Shown: positions 9,910 through 18,697 of the stretch, one piece after another
Position numbering within the stretch: the stretch's first letter is position 1
Layout: each line of letters starts with the position of its first letter
Assembly (NCBI GenBank): GCA_012513225.1
Contig: JAAZCQ010000025.1
Coordinates: forward strand, 1-64,000
Length of the DNA stretch: 64,000 nt
Direction: 5' to 3'
Source of the DNA: Erysipelotrichaceae bacterium
GTDB taxonomy: Bacteria; Bacillota_I; Bacilli_A; Erysipelotrichales; Erysipelotrichaceae
Notes under the pieces: generated by a model
The model's input: the letters and a program-made list of their open reading frames with translations, nothing else
What the model was told of the DNA's origin: nothing
Databases searched by the model: none
Position numbers and translations under genes: made by a program

Positions 9910-11343
9910 TCAAATTTCCCAATATAGTTTTTCATATAAGTCTGCACTATAATTCCAACTAACATCCGTATTAAATGCATTCTTAACTAAAATTTTCCAT
10001 GCAGGTTTATCATTGTAATAAATCTCAGTAATCCATCTTAAAATATACATCATATCATCAGGATTTTTTGAATAAAAACTAAATCCATTACCCTCTTGTG
10101 TATATTGATTGTAAGGATTAACTGTATCCTTTAATCCTCCTGTTTCTCTAACGAGTGGAAGAGTTCCATATCTCATTGATATAAGTTGACTAATTCCGCA
10201 AGGCTCATACATAGAAGGCATTAAAAATAAATCACTTGATGCATAAATTCTATGTGCTAATTCTTCATTATAACCTGCGTAATATACAGCTTTTCCTTTA
10301 TATTCTGATTCAAGCCATTTAAACGCATTTTCTGCATCAGTTTCTCCAGATCCAAGTATTACAAATTGAAGATCTAATCCCATGATTTCTCTAAGTCTTT
10401 CAGTAATCATGGTAACACCTTTTTGCTTAGTTAATCTAGTAACCATTCCCATTAATAATACATCATCTCTAACTTCAAGCCCCATCTCTTCTTGTAGAGC
10501 TTTCTTATTTGCTCTTTTACCAGATACATAATTTCTTAGATCATAGTTCTTTGCAAGTAACTCATCTGTTTTAGGGTTCCAAATATCAGTATCAATACCA
10601 TTAACGATACCCCACAAGTCTTCTCTTCTAAATCTTAATACCTCATCCATTCTCTCACCAAATTCAGGTGTTAATATTTCTTGAGCATAAGTAGGAGATA
10701 CAGTAGTTACTTTATCTGCAAATACTATTCCAGACTTCATAAAACTAACTCCAGTATCAAACCTTACTGAACCATTATCATAGAAATAATAGTCTATTCC
10801 TAACATTTGACCTAAAACTTCAGGTGGGAAATTACCTTGGAACGCTAAATTATGTATTGTATAAACATGTTTGATTCTTTGATATCTATCATCTCCACCA
10901 TAACAAACCTTACACATCAAAGGAATCATTCCAGTATGCCAATCATGGGAGTGAATTATATCTGGAAACCAATCAACTACATAAAGTAAATCTAATGCAG
11001 CTCTTTGAAAGAAAGAAAATCTTTCTCCATCATCTGGAAATCCATATAAACCAACTCTTTCAAAATAATCTCTATGTTCAATAAAGTAATATGTTACTCC
11101 ATCAGTTTCAGTATAGTAATAAGTTGCAGGTTGATCAATCCAACCTGAATGAATAGGAACTGTTCCAATTCTAGTTAACTTATCATAATGTTTATCTATA
11201 ACTGATTTATAAAGAGGTAGTACAATTCTAACATCATATCCTCTTTCTGCTAATGTTTTAGGCAATGAACCTATAACATCAGCTAATCCTCCACTTTTTA
11301 CAAATGGTAAACCTTCTCCTGCAACAAATAATATAGACTTCAT
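9910..11343 (-). CDS. glgA: glycogen synthase (ADP-glucose type)
   Basis: The 477-residue GT5 enzyme begins MKSILFVAGEGLPFVKSGGLADVIGSLP, whose KSGGLADV motif binds ADP-glucose. The C-terminal GT-B half has MVTRLTKQKG and MPSMYEPCGISQLISMRYG, the catalytic and nucleotide-sugar region. It adds alpha-1,4 glucosyl units to glycogen in the cytoplasm. It is the last gene of glgC-glgD-glgA, 8 bases after glgD, and a terminator follows. Confidence 0.97.
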   Translation of the reverse strand: MKSILFVAGEGLPFVKSGGLADVIGSLPKTLAERGYDVRIVLPLYKSVIDKHYDKLTRIGTVPIHSGWIDQPATYYYTETDGVTYYFIEHRDYFERVGLYGFPDDGERFSFFQRAALDLLYVVDWFPDIIHSHDWHTGMIPLMCKVCYGGDDRYQRIKHVYTIHNLAFQGNFPPEVLGQMLGIDYYFYDNGSVRFDTGVSFMKSGIVFADKVTTVSPTYAQEILTPEFGERMDEVLRFRREDLWGIVNGIDTDIWNPKTDELLAKNYDLRNYVSGKRANKKALQEEMGLEVRDDVLLMGMVTRLTKQKGVTMITERLREIMGLDLQFVILGSGETDAENAFKWLESEYKGKAVYYAGYNEELAHRIYASSDLFLMPSMYEPCGISQLISMRYGTLPLVRETGGLKDTVNPYNQYTQEGNGFSFYSKNPDDMMYILRWITEIYYNDKPAWKILVKNAFNTDVSWNYSADLYEKLYWEI

Positions 11344-11351
11344 ATAATCAC

Positions 11352-12467
11352 CTATATTCTATCGCGACGTTTTACATAAATTGGAGCAAGATCGCTTCCT
11401 TCTAATTTTCTTACATGATTAATAATTGCAACTTTATCAACTACTACACGATCTAATTTAACATCTTCAGCAATGTATACATTATGTAATAATATGCAAT
11501 TCTTTAAAACAGCTCCTTTTTTTATAGTTACGTTTCTTCCTACCACACAATTTTCAATTGAACCATCAATTGTACATCCATTAGACACTAGACTATTTTT
11601 AACACTTGCATTTTCACCATATATTGTTGGTGCTGAGTCACTAGTCATAGTATGGATTGGCCAAGATGGTTGACTTAATTCTTGAACACCTTCTCTATTA
11701 CAATATTTCATACTAGCCTTATAGTAAGCACTCAATGTATTAACACATTCAACATGACCTCTTACTTGGAAACCAGTAACCTTATACTCATCAATTACAT
11801 CATTTAAAATATCTTTAAACCAGAATAATGAACTTGTTTTAGAAGCAAGTTTAATAAGATCTAAGAACAATGATCTAGATAATACATATGCCTCTAATGA
11901 TATATTTCTGTTTTTATATTTTCCACGATTTTTTTCAATAGAAATAATTTTCTTATCTTTTTCAAGTGTTAAACAATCACAACCAATAAAGTTTTCTTTT
12001 GCATTATCAACAGATTTATAAAGAACAGTAATATCATTTTCATTTTCAATATGAGACTCTAATACATCATTAAAATCTACTTTATAAATCATATAAGTTG
12101 GTGCAATTATAACATAAGGTTTATCATTTTCTTCTATATATTGAATATTATTTATAAAATGTAAAATATCATTATTATACACATCTGAACCAGTTGCGTT
12201 TTCATTAAATAACATTCTCAATTGACCTTTTTTAGAATTTATATTGTAGTGTAATCCAGTTCCTAAATGTTCTACCAAGCTTCTTGGTTGTTTAGGACAA
12301 TAAACTTGAATGTCGTTAATACCTGAGTTAGTCATATTACTAAGCATAAAATCGATAACGCGATATCTTCCAAGAATACTTATGGCAGATACTGGGCGGT
12401 AATCTTGCAAGCCAGCAATATTGACAGTTGAATCTTCAATATTAATAATTCCTAATGCATTTAACAT
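11352..12467 (-). CDS. glgD: GlgD, regulatory subunit of glucose-1-phosphate adenylyltransferase
   Basis: The 371-residue protein has the nucleotidyltransferase-plus-beta-helix architecture of GlgC but lacks the GGxGxRL...KPAV nucleotide loop; its start reads ALGIINIEDSTVNIAGLQDYRPVSA, typical of GlgD. The left-handed helix repeats (ENCVVGRNVTIKKGAVLKNCI) are intact. In Bacillus-type systems GlgD partners catalytic GlgC to form active ADP-glucose pyrophosphorylase. It sits between glgC (14 bases upstream) and glgA. Confidence 0.93.
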   Translation of the reverse strand: MLNALGIINIEDSTVNIAGLQDYRPVSAISILGRYRVIDFMLSNMTNSGINDIQVYCPKQPRSLVEHLGTGLHYNINSKKGQLRMLFNENATGSDVYNNDILHFINNIQYIEENDKPYVIIAPTYMIYKVDFNDVLESHIENENDITVLYKSVDNAKENFIGCDCLTLEKDKKIISIEKNRGKYKNRNISLEAYVLSRSLFLDLIKLASKTSSLFWFKDILNDVIDEYKVTGFQVRGHVECVNTLSAYYKASMKYCNREGVQELSQPSWPIHTMTSDSAPTIYGENASVKNSLVSNGCTIDGSIENCVVGRNVTIKKGAVLKNCILLHNVYIAEDVKLDRVVVDKVAIINHVRKLEGSDLAPIYVKRRDRI

Positions 12468-12481
12468 GATATATTCCTCCC

Positions 12482-13615
12482 TTATTCATTCCTGTTTTTT
12501 GCCACAAGTTCAATGTTTTCACTATTTGCTGAACCAACTTTAACACCAGGTCCAATAACAACTCCATCGGCAACTATACATCTTGTAACAACTGCTTTTT
12601 CACCTATTTTTGCTCCAGGCATAATTACACTATCAGTTACTTTTGCACCTTTATCAATTACTGTATTCGCAAATATAACTGAATGATTAAGAATACCATC
12701 TACAATAGCCCCTTGATTTACATATGAATTAGAAATCTTTGCATCTTCTCCAACATAATGAGGAAGTGAATTTATATCTCCTGTATATATCTTCCAACCT
12801 GGATCACTTAAATCTAATCCACTCTTAGGATCTAAGATATCCATATTTCCTTCCCATAAGCTATCAATGGTTCCAACATCTTTCCAGTATCCTTTAAATC
12901 TATAAGCTGCAAGAGCTTTTCCATCATTAATATAACTTGGAATAATGTCCTTACCAAAGTCATGTTCAGAATCCGCATTTTTTTCATCAGCAACTAAATA
13001 TTTTCTTAGTGTTTTATAGTTGAAGATGTAAATCCCCATACTAGCAAGATTACTTTTTGGGTTAGCTGGTTTTTCTTCAAATTCAATTATCATATCATTT
13101 TCATCAGTATTCATAATTCCAAATCTACTTGCTTCTTTAATTGGAACTCCTAATACTGCAATTGTTGCTTCTGCATTTTTCTTAATATGATAATTTAACA
13201 TATCTGAATAATCCATCTTGTAGATGTGATCTCCTGAAAGCACTAATACATAATCTGCTTCCATAGTGTCAAGAAAATCGATGTTTTGAGTTATAGCATC
13301 TGCAGTTCCACGATACTTTTCAAACCCTGCATCATCTGTTTCTTTTGGAGGTAATACATATACCCCACTGTCTTTAGCATCTAATCCCCAATTTTGATCT
13401 TTTGCTACATAGGCATTAAGCAAAACGGATTCATACTGTGTCAACACACCTACAATGTCAACATCTGAATTTGCACAATTAGATAGTGGAAAATCTATGA
13501 TTCTATATTTTCCGCCGAAGTAAACTGCTGGTTTTGCTACTTTTTTTGTAAGTTCAAAAAGACGTGATCCTCTTCCACCTGCAAGAATCATAGCAACCAT
13601 ATTATTCTGTCTCAT
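12482..13615 (-). CDS. glgC: glucose-1-phosphate adenylyltransferase, catalytic subunit
   Basis: The 377-residue protein has the active nucleotide loop [21 protein letters not shown], then [31 protein letters not shown] and a C-terminal beta-helix ([14 protein letters not shown]). It makes ADP-glucose from glucose-1-phosphate and ATP and commits carbon to glycogen. It is the first gene of glgC-glgD-glgA. Confidence 0.97.
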   Translation of the reverse strand: MRQNNMVAMILAGGRGSRLFELTKKVAKPAVYFGGKYRIIDFPLSNCANSDVDIVGVLTQYESVLLNAYVAKDQNWGLDAKDSGVYVLPPKETDDAGFEKYRGTADAITQNIDFLDTMEADYVLVLSGDHIYKMDYSDMLNYHIKKNAEATIAVLGVPIKEASRFGIMNTDENDMIIEFEEKPANPKSNLASMGIYIFNYKTLRKYLVADEKNADSEHDFGKDIIPSYINDGKALAAYRFKGYWKDVGTIDSLWEGNMDILDPKSGLDLSDPGWKIYTGDINSLPHYVGEDAKISNSYVNQGAIVDGILNHSVIFANTVIDKGAKVTDSVIMPGAKIGEKAVVTRCIVADGVVIGPGVKVGSANSENIELVAKNRNE

Positions 13616-13658
13616 TTAGAATCCTCCCCATTCAAATAAGAATGATCTAGTTAAGTAT

Positions 13659-13687
13659 ATTATATATTGTAAAGTGTATTAAAACAA
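13659..13687 (-). promoter_or_regulatory. possible glgC promoter
   Basis: On the minus strand TTGTTT (13687-13682), 17 bases, and TATAAT (13664-13659) lie between the folC end and the glgC Shine-Dalgarno. The -10 is perfect and the -35 weak. Confidence 0.45.
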
Positions 13688-13693
13688 ATACAA

Positions 13694-13720
13694 AAACACC
13701 TTTTAAGCCTCATTTAAAAG
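13694..13720 (-). terminator. weak terminator overlapping the folC stop
   Basis: CTTTTAA (13700-13706) and TTAAAAG (13714-13720) form an A/T-rich stem that includes the end of folC and is followed by GTGTTTTTG on the minus strand. The stem is weak, so this is tentative. Confidence 0.3.
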
Positions 13721-14914
13721 ATAATTTCTAACCTCACTAATAAAATAGAGTGATCCACAAACAAATAAGGTTCCACTAGCACTTTTTTCCATTCCAACTT
13801 TAATTGCTTCCTTATAATCTTCAATTATTAAAACATCTAAATTTGATGCAACATCTTTCGCTTTTTTAACTCTATCAAAATCAAACTCAGTCACAATTAA
13901 ACAATCACAATTATCATAAAGTTTTCTTACCATCTTATCAAATGGTTTATCTTTTAATACACTAAAAATTACAACATGCGGTTTTTTACATAATTTTAAA
14001 GATTTAATTAATGCTATTATACCTTCCAGATTATGTGCACCATCTAAAATAATATTATCTTTAATTCTTTCAAATCTTCCTGGCCAATGACTATTTTTTA
14101 TTCCCGTTTTTATTTTATTTAAATCTAAATTTAAATTTAATACAGCAAGAGTTTCTAGTGCAGTACATGCATTTTCAATTAAATATCCAGCATCATTATC
14201 TATTTCATACAATATGTTTTTATAAGTAAATAGGTGTGCATCCTCTACTTTATGTGGCTTAACATGAATTATTTTAGCATTTACTTTTTCACACTTATCA
14301 TACACTACCTTCATAGCTATATCTTGTAAGTTTCCAACAACAACTTTTGTATTTGGCTTAATAATTTCCGCTTTTTCATAAGCTATCTTATCTAGTGTGT
14401 CCCCTAATCTTTCTACATGATCATAACCAATATTTGTAATTACACAAACAAGAGGGCTTTCAAATATATTTGTACTATCTGTTCTTCCTCCAAGACCAAC
14501 TTCTATTAATCCAAAATCAATATTGTTTTCTTTAAAATAAAAACTCATTATTAATGTATCTATTTCAAACATATTCAAAAATCTATCTTCAATAATATCA
14601 ATATATTTATTTAAATAATATAAAAAATCTTCATCACTAATAAATTCATTATTTATTCTTATCCTATCTTGATGCTTAATTAGATGAGGTGATGTATAAA
14701 ATCCAACTTTATACCCATTATTTATTAAAACATCTTTTATAAAATTTACAGTACTCCCCTTACCGTTTGTTCCTGCAACATGTATTACTTTAAAATCATT
14801 TTGAGGATTACCTAAAGAGTTCATTACATCTAAAAAATTACTAATTCCTGCATTTATATTCTTTCTATTAGTCACAAAATCTATCGCTTTTTCAATATCA
14901 GTAAATTTATTCAT
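13703..14914 (-). CDS. folC: folylpolyglutamate synthase / dihydrofolate synthase
   Basis: The 403-residue Mur-ligase-family protein has the ATP loop HVAGTNGKGSTVNF, YTSPHLIKHQDRI, LIEVGLGGRTDSTN and the C-terminal WPGRFERI...LDGAHN motif. It adds glutamate to folates and may make dihydrofolate. It overlaps the end of ung by 8 bases and is the last gene of the run secA-DUF885-hydrolase-ung-folC. Confidence 0.95.
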   Translation of the reverse strand: MNKFTDIEKAIDFVTNRKNINAGISNFLDVMNSLGNPQNDFKVIHVAGTNGKGSTVNFIKDVLINNGYKVGFYTSPHLIKHQDRIRINNEFISDEDFLYYLNKYIDIIEDRFLNMFEIDTLIMSFYFKENNIDFGLIEVGLGGRTDSTNIFESPLVCVITNIGYDHVERLGDTLDKIAYEKAEIIKPNTKVVVGNLQDIAMKVVYDKCEKVNAKIIHVKPHKVEDAHLFTYKNILYEIDNDAGYLIENACTALETLAVLNLNLDLNKIKTGIKNSHWPGRFERIKDNIILDGAHNLEGIIALIKSLKLCKKPHVVIFSVLKDKPFDKMVRKLYDNCDCLIVTEFDFDRVKKAKDVASNLDVLIIEDYKEAIKVGMEKSASGTLFVCGSLYFISEVRNYLLNEA

Positions 14915-15563
14915 ATATTTGCCAATCTATTGGTTTTATACCATTTTTAATTAAAAAATCATTACATTTAGAAAATGGTTTACTATTAAAAAAACCATTG
15001 TACGCAGATAAAGGAGAAGGATGAACACTACTAATAATCAAATGTCTATCATCTATCATACTAGCTTTACTTTTTGCATAATTTCCCCAAAGTATAAAAA
15101 CTAAAGGATTTTTATGCTTATTTAGTTTTTCAATAGTATGATTAGTAAATGTCTCCCATCCTTTATTTTTATGAGAAGAAGCCTTGTTTGCTTCTACTGT
15201 TAAAATAGTATTAAGTAAAAATACACCTTGTTTAGCCCACTGCATTAAGTAGCCATGACTAGGTATACTACAGCCTAAATCATTATTTAACTCTTTATAA
15301 ATATTAACTAAACTAGAGGGTATTTTGACACCCTTATTTACAGAAAAACACATACCATGAGCTTGATTAGGTTGATGATATGGATCTTGACCAAGTATTA
15401 CTACTTTTACATTATCATAATCACAATAATCAAATGCACTAAAGATAAGATCTTTAGGTGGATATATAACCTTGTTTTCATATTCTTCCTTTAAAAATAT
15501 AGAAAGATCTTTAAAATAGGGTTGTTCAAATTCTGATTTTATAAAGTTTGTCCAATTATTCAT
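14907..15563 (-). CDS. ung: uracil-DNA glycosylase
   Basis: The 218-residue family-1 UDG has VVILGQDPYHQPNQAHG (catalytic Asp60), the uracil pocket, and HPSPLSAYNGF near residue 185 containing the catalytic His and intercalation loop. It excises uracil from DNA. It overlaps the preceding lipoprotein gene by 4 bases (ATGA) and folC by 8, so these genes are translationally coupled. Confidence 0.97.
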   Translation of the reverse strand: MNNWTNFIKSEFEQPYFKDLSIFLKEEYENKVIYPPKDLIFSAFDYCDYDNVKVVILGQDPYHQPNQAHGMCFSVNKGVKIPSSLVNIYKELNNDLGCSIPSHGYLMQWAKQGVFLLNTILTVEANKASSHKNKGWETFTNHTIEKLNKHKNPLVFILWGNYAKSKASMIDDRHLIISSVHPSPLSAYNGFFNSKPFSKCNDFLIKNGIKPIDWQIYE

Positions 15564-16888
15564 TTCTTTTTTTCTTTCAATATATCTTTCCCATTAATCC
15601 AATCAGCAATATCCTCTATTACTTTTTCATCTACTTTAGATTTTATATTATAATCATCAATAGAATTTGAAATACTATTCATAAATAAATGATTTAAATT
15701 TTCATATGATTTCAATGTGACATTTTTATTATTTTTAAACTCTTCCTTAAGTAATTCAAAGTCTGTTTCATAATATACCTGTACATCTTTTTCACCTTGA
15801 AGTATTAAATATTTATCATTTATATCTTTATATCTTTCAAAAGAATTCTCATTTAAGGAGTTCCAGTATTCACTATTAATATTTAATATAGTTGTATGCT
15901 TACTATCACTATTTAACTCTGAAATTTGTTTAATTGCTTCTTCATAAGGCAGCATATTATTTTTTATTGTTTCGTTATCTAATCCTTGTGAAATATAATC
16001 GTTTTTTACTTGATCATATATTATTTCTTCTAGTTTTCTACTTGAACCAGCTAAGATAATTGCTCCTTTTAATTCAGGATGTTGATACATCATTGAAAAT
16101 GAAAGCATGCCTCCTAATGAATGGCCTAAATAATATATTTTAAATGGATTAATATCATATTTTTCTAACATATGAATAGCACTTGATACATCATAGAAAT
16201 ATTCATCATAAACTGTAATATTTTCAATATCCATTGATTCATAAAACGCATAGGTCCTTTTATCAAATCTAATACTTGCAATGCCTAGTTTTGCTAAACC
16301 GTGAGCTATATCTTTAAAAGGTTTATTTTCACCTATTGTCTCATTCATATCATTTGATCCAGAACCTGAAACCATTACAACAACACTAGGATTTTCTACA
16401 TTTTTAGGTAAAGTGATAATTCCATTCAAATATGGTTTATTACCAACTAAAACAGCTTCTTCTTTAAAATATTTATTATCTATTAATTCTTCATAATCTT
16501 TTAAATCATTTATTATTAAACTTTCTACTTGCAAATTATCATCAAAACACATATAAACCTTGATTGTTTTTTCTTTGAAATTTATATAATTGTATGCACA
16601 AATATCATTAACAATATATGGATCTTCTACACCTAAATACGTTAAATCCTCTACATACTTTATATATTGTTCAAATAAAGCTTTAACTGAAATTTCATCT
16701 TTAAATTCAGTTGAAAGCTTATCTGAGATTTCATTATTTTGATTAACTAAATTAAATATTATTGATCTTGTTGTACTTAAAATACTAGTCTCATTTATAT
16801 AAATATTATTAGAAGTTTCCACCTCTTTTTTATTGCAACCAGTCAAAATTAATATGAAACAAATTAAAAATATTAATGTCTTTTTCAT
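15560..16888 (-). CDS. alpha/beta-hydrolase lipoprotein
   Basis: The 442-residue protein begins with a lipoprotein signal ending LTGC (Cys18). The C-terminal half (about 155-430) is an alpha/beta hydrolase: VVVMVSGSGSNDMNE (oxyanion region), YYLGHSLGGML with nucleophile Ser257, an Asp in LQGEKDVQ near 368, and a His in NLNHLF near 400. The N-terminal region resembles the DUF3887-type domain often fused to such hydrolases. It is exported and lipid-anchored; the substrate is unknown (ester, peptide or lipid). The two non-lipobox cysteines (97, 114) could pair. It sits between the DUF885 lipoprotein and ung. Confidence 0.85.
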   Translation of the reverse strand: MKKTLIFLICFILILTGCNKKEVETSNNIYINETSILSTTRSIIFNLVNQNNEISDKLSTEFKDEISVKALFEQYIKYVEDLTYLGVEDPYIVNDICAYNYINFKEKTIKVYMCFDDNLQVESLIINDLKDYEELIDNKYFKEEAVLVGNKPYLNGIITLPKNVENPSVVVMVSGSGSNDMNETIGENKPFKDIAHGLAKLGIASIRFDKRTYAFYESMDIENITVYDEYFYDVSSAIHMLEKYDINPFKIYYLGHSLGGMLSFSMMYQHPELKGAIILAGSSRKLEEIIYDQVKNDYISQGLDNETIKNNMLPYEEAIKQISELNSDSKHTTILNINSEYWNSLNENSFERYKDINDKYLILQGEKDVQVYYETDFELLKEEFKNNKNVTLKSYENLNHLFMNSISNSIDDYNIKSKVDEKVIEDIADWINGKDILKEKKK

Positions 16889-16906
16889 ATATAAACTATA
16901 ACATAT

Positions 16907-18694
16907 TTATTTATTTAAACTTATATACTTATTAACATCTTCTTCAAGTAAATATAATGGTTTGTCTCCATTTTTTAAAATTACTTCATGAAAACTTATT
17001 GGATCAAATTTATCTTTTAATTGTTTTTTTGCAGAATCTCTTAAATTTTCATAATACATAAGCCCTATTCCATAAGGTAAAAATGTGCCAGGATTATCTA
17101 TTGCATCCTGATAAAGTTCTTCGATATAATCAGGATTAATATAATAGTCTAACCACTTAGAAGTTTGACTTAAATTATATCCTAAACCATTAACCATAAT
17201 ATCTAGTGCGGCCAGTAAAACATAATTGAATTTAATATTTAATTTTTCTTCAATCTTTTGTTCATAAGTAATATCTAAGTAGTCAATTGCATTTAACTCT
17301 GTATACATAGCCCATCCTTCTGTATAGCCTATGTTACTTATATTTCTTCTAAGAGGATGTGGATTAGTATTTAAGTAATATGTAACTTGATATAAGTGTC
17401 CAGGAAAACCTTCATGAGCAATTGTTGTATACAACGTCATTTTATGATTTCCCGTATTAGGATTCACTTTAATAATATTGTTACTAATATTATCTATAGG
17501 TGGATTAAGATAATATGCAAGTATTGAATCATTTGCGACAGTTTCATCTAAATATGAAATAGTATAATTTACATCAGGTCCTAAAGGATATTCATAAATC
17601 ATATTTTCCTTTATAAATTCTAATATATCTGATGTATCAAAGTTTCTAATTTGTTTTGGCTCATCTTCAAAGTTATCAAAAGCATCTGGATTTTTTTGAT
17701 ATATTGTTACATATTCTAATAGGATAGAGTCCAAATAGTCTTGACACATATTAAAGAGCTCTTTACTTGTTTTATTAGATCCTGTTTTATTATTAAGTAA
17801 AGCTTGATAATATTCTTTCCCTCCATCATATGAAGAAATTCCACCTTTAGCACGTCTTGAACCCTTTAAATTAATCAGCTCTTCTTTCAAATTAATATAA
17901 GCAGGAATCACAGAGTTTATAATTATATCTTTATTTCTCTCTTTATATTCTTGTTTTTGCTCCTTACTTAATCCATCAAAATTATCACAAGAATTATTAA
18001 ATAAAATAATTAATTCATTATCTTCAACCTTCGATGTGAAACTATCAATACCATTTACAGTCTCATCAACAGCTGAATCACTCATATAAAATCCATAAGA
18101 TGCTTGATATTTTGTTAGATCTATAGCAGCTTCAACATAACTTGAAACATCAGATAATAGTTTTAAATAATCTTCAAATTCTTCAGGATTCCTAAATTCA
18201 AACTCAATAAAAATTGTTAGTAAATTCTCTTGAATTCCATTGCTAGAATCAAAGACATTATCAAAAAGTAATAGGTCATTAAGATTTATATAATTTTCTA
18301 AATAATATTCATATACTTTATAAGTATATATCTGTTCTTCACTTAAAGAATCTAAGTCAAATGACTTTAAAGTATTTAAAGATTCTATGCCATCCTCTTT
18401 AGAATCAGCATAAGAGTCTATACTAAAATCATTAGGATCAAGTAAAGGTTCTGGTTTAATAATCCCCATATAACTAGAGTCATATAGTGAATAGTGGTTA
18501 TTTAAATAATCAGCTTCCATTGAATCTTTAAATTCTTCATCTAAAAAATCATTAAACTCTTCATTATATTTTTCGATTTTATTATCTTTTACTGATTCAA
18601 TTTTTTTACAACTAACAATATTTAAAACCAAAATAAAAGATACAAATATACTTAGTATTTTTTTTATTTTTACACCTCGTATATATTGTATCAT
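16907..18694 (-). CDS. DUF885 metallopeptidase-like lipoprotein
   Basis: The 595-residue protein is a DUF885-family member: it has the zinc-peptidase-like motif HEGFPGHLYQ (His427), the preceding NPNTGNHKMTLYTTIAHE, and GYTEGWAMYTE downstream. A lipoprotein signal ends NIVSC. The start is ambiguous. The ATG at 18694 has no Shine-Dalgarno but lies 3 bases after the secA stop (coupling possible). A GAGGTG at 18678-18673 is placed 5 bases before an ATA codon (18667-18665) that would give the classic lipoprotein start (M)KKILSIF. Family members are presumed peptidases; the substrate is unknown. Confidence 0.85.
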   Translation of the reverse strand: MIQYIRGVKIKKILSIFVSFILVLNIVSCKKIESVKDNKIEKYNEEFNDFLDEEFKDSMEADYLNNHYSLYDSSYMGIIKPEPLLDPNDFSIDSYADSKEDGIESLNTLKSFDLDSLSEEQIYTYKVYEYYLENYINLNDLLLFDNVFDSSNGIQENLLTIFIEFEFRNPEEFEDYLKLLSDVSSYVEAAIDLTKYQASYGFYMSDSAVDETVNGIDSFTSKVEDNELIILFNNSCDNFDGLSKEQKQEYKERNKDIIINSVIPAYINLKEELINLKGSRRAKGGISSYDGGKEYYQALLNNKTGSNKTSKELFNMCQDYLDSILLEYVTIYQKNPDAFDNFEDEPKQIRNFDTSDILEFIKENMIYEYPLGPDVNYTISYLDETVANDSILAYYLNPPIDNISNNIIKVNPNTGNHKMTLYTTIAHEGFPGHLYQVTYYLNTNPHPLRRNISNIGYTEGWAMYTELNAIDYLDITYEQKIEEKLNIKFNYVLLAALDIMVNGLGYNLSQTSKWLDYYINPDYIEELYQDAIDNPGTFLPYGIGLMYYENLRDSAKKQLKDKFDPISFHEVILKNGDKPLYLLEEDVNKYISLNK

Positions 18695-18697
18695 TTT

